From positions 124,001 to 188,000 of the forward strand of contig MUZD01000005.1 in assembly GCA_002155105.1 (NCBI GenBank): a stretch of 64,000 nt of DNA, given 5' to 3'. Source of the stretch: Sedimentibacter sp. SX930 (GTDB lineage Bacteria; Bacillota; Bacilli; Lactobacillales; Aerococcaceae). The notes beneath the pieces are model-generated. The model did no database searches. It was not told the DNA's origin and worked only from the letters and a program-made list of their open reading frames with translations. Below, one piece after another: positions 63,416-64,000 of this stretch; positions within the stretch are counted from its first letter, which is position 1; each line of letters begins with the position of its first letter. A program made the translations under genes and the position numbers.

Positions 63416-64000
63416 ATGTCAAATCATTACTACACAAAGAACCCTGAAACCGAAAGCAAGGAAACTTCCTGGACGTTTCCATTGAGGGGGCGTGAATTCC
63501 GTTTCATCTCGGACAGCGGTGTCTTCTCCAAAAGAACGGTCGACTTTGGTTCGCACTTATTGATCGAAAGCTTCCGCTTGAATGAGGAAGTGGCCGGGGA
63601 TATCCTGGATGTCGGCTGCGGTTACGGTCCGATGGGGCTTGCGCTCGCGCATGCTTATCCTACCAGACTGGTGGAGATGGTGGACGTAAACGAGCGGGCT
63701 ATGTCTTTGGCACTCAGAAATGCGGAAGCCAACAACATCCGCAATGTGAAAGTCTACGAATCGAATACCTACGATCAAGTACCCGAAGGAAGGCAATTCG
63801 CTGCAATCGTCAGCAATCCGCCGATCCGCGCCGGGAAACAGGTCGTCCATCGCATCCTGTCGGAGGCACACACGCATCTCTTGCCGGGTGGCACGCTGAC
63901 TGTGGTCATCCAGAAGAAGCAAGGCGCGCCGAGTGCCGAGCAGAAAATGCTGGATGTCTTCGGGAATGTCGAAATCATCGCACGCGACAAAGGCTATTGG
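63416..64000 (+). CDS. rsmC: Class I methyltransferase, RsmC/YbxB type, 5' part
   Basis: The first 195 codons from ATG 63416 (GAAGGAG 9 bases upstream); the frame is open to the window end. Starts MSNHYYTKNPETESK. SAM motif I is ILDVGCGYGPMG (about 63-74), motif II is EMVDVNERAM and the catalytic motif is VSNPPIRAGK, the NPP(F/Y)-type loop of guanine-N2 methyltransferases. By homology it modifies 16S rRNA. Family members are about 200 residues long, so only a few C-terminal codons are missing. Conserved position between rplL and rpoB. Confidence 0.92.
   Translation, partial: MSNHYYTKNPETESKETSWTFPLRGREFRFISDSGVFSKRTVDFGSHLLIESFRLNEEVAGDILDVGCGYGPMGLALAHAYPTRLVEMVDVNERAMSLALRNAEANNIRNVKVYESNTYDQVPEGRQFAAIVSNPPIRAGKQVVHRILSEAHTHLLPGGTLTVVIQKKQGAPSAEQKMLDVFGNVEIIARDKGYW

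Overview
The window looks like the chromosome of a fermentative, non-sporulating Firmicute of the Lactobacillales. A member of the Carnobacteriaceae such as Trichococcus is my best guess, from gene content, order and moderate GC; this is inference, as no 16S gene is present. The backbone is the conserved information-processing block dut-radA-yacL-gltX-cysE-cysS-mrnC-rlmB-rae1-sigH-rpmG-secE-nusG-rplK-rplA-rplJ-rplL-rsmC, all on the + strand. It is split by two large accessory insertions, about 29 kb between rae1 and sigH and about 10 kb between sigH and rpmG. I see no tRNA or rRNA gene, CRISPR array or complete insertion sequence.

Region 1 (1-10.5 kb) is alpha-glucan and alpha-galactoside catabolism. 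It has an Msm-type ABC importer (binding protein cut by the window edge, two permeases), sucrose phosphorylase and GH36 alpha-galactosidase. A VOC ring-cleavage-type dioxygenase and a cytoplasmic alpha-amylase follow, then the MsmK ATPase that would power the importer. Region 2 (10.8-19.3 kb) is dut to rae1, tightly packed.

Region 3 (19.5-48.6 kb) is the first accessory insertion. It holds: two small genes; a histidine-kinase relic; an RpiR regulator divergent from a cellobiose-type EIIC plus a GH35-like beta-galactosidase; an MFS exporter; a periodic 22-23 bp repeat array; AT-rich aldo/keto reductase and NTF2-like genes; a two-transcript operon resembling the lower muconate/beta-ketoadipate route, with two transporters; an IS1380-type relic and a decayed MFS copy; an orphan lipoprotein; and an ascorbate-type PTS operon with aldolase and P-loop kinase. 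Three direct copies of a 0.4-0.5 kb repeat, each carrying an intact HTH minigene, sit exactly at the borders of the muconate-like and PTS modules. Recombination between them could excise or exchange each module.

Region 4 (48.7-59.6 kb) holds sigH, then a near-complete flavin-based extracellular electron transfer locus: EetB-like, Ndh2, EetA-like, DmkB, PplA, FmnB and DmkA. In the Listeria model NADH electrons pass through Ndh2 to a demethylmenaquinone pool (DmkA/DmkB) and on to the flavinylated surface lipoprotein PplA, loaded by FmnB. A GNAT acetyltransferase and the glucose PTS permease EIICBA close the region. Region 5 (59.7-64 kb) is rpmG-secE-nusG, rplK-rplA and rplJ-rplL with its L10-type leader, ending in a truncated RsmC-type methyltransferase that should precede rpoB.

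Carbon control appears throughout: CcpA cre-like sites lie before msmK, both muconate-like transcripts and the ascorbate-type PTS operon.
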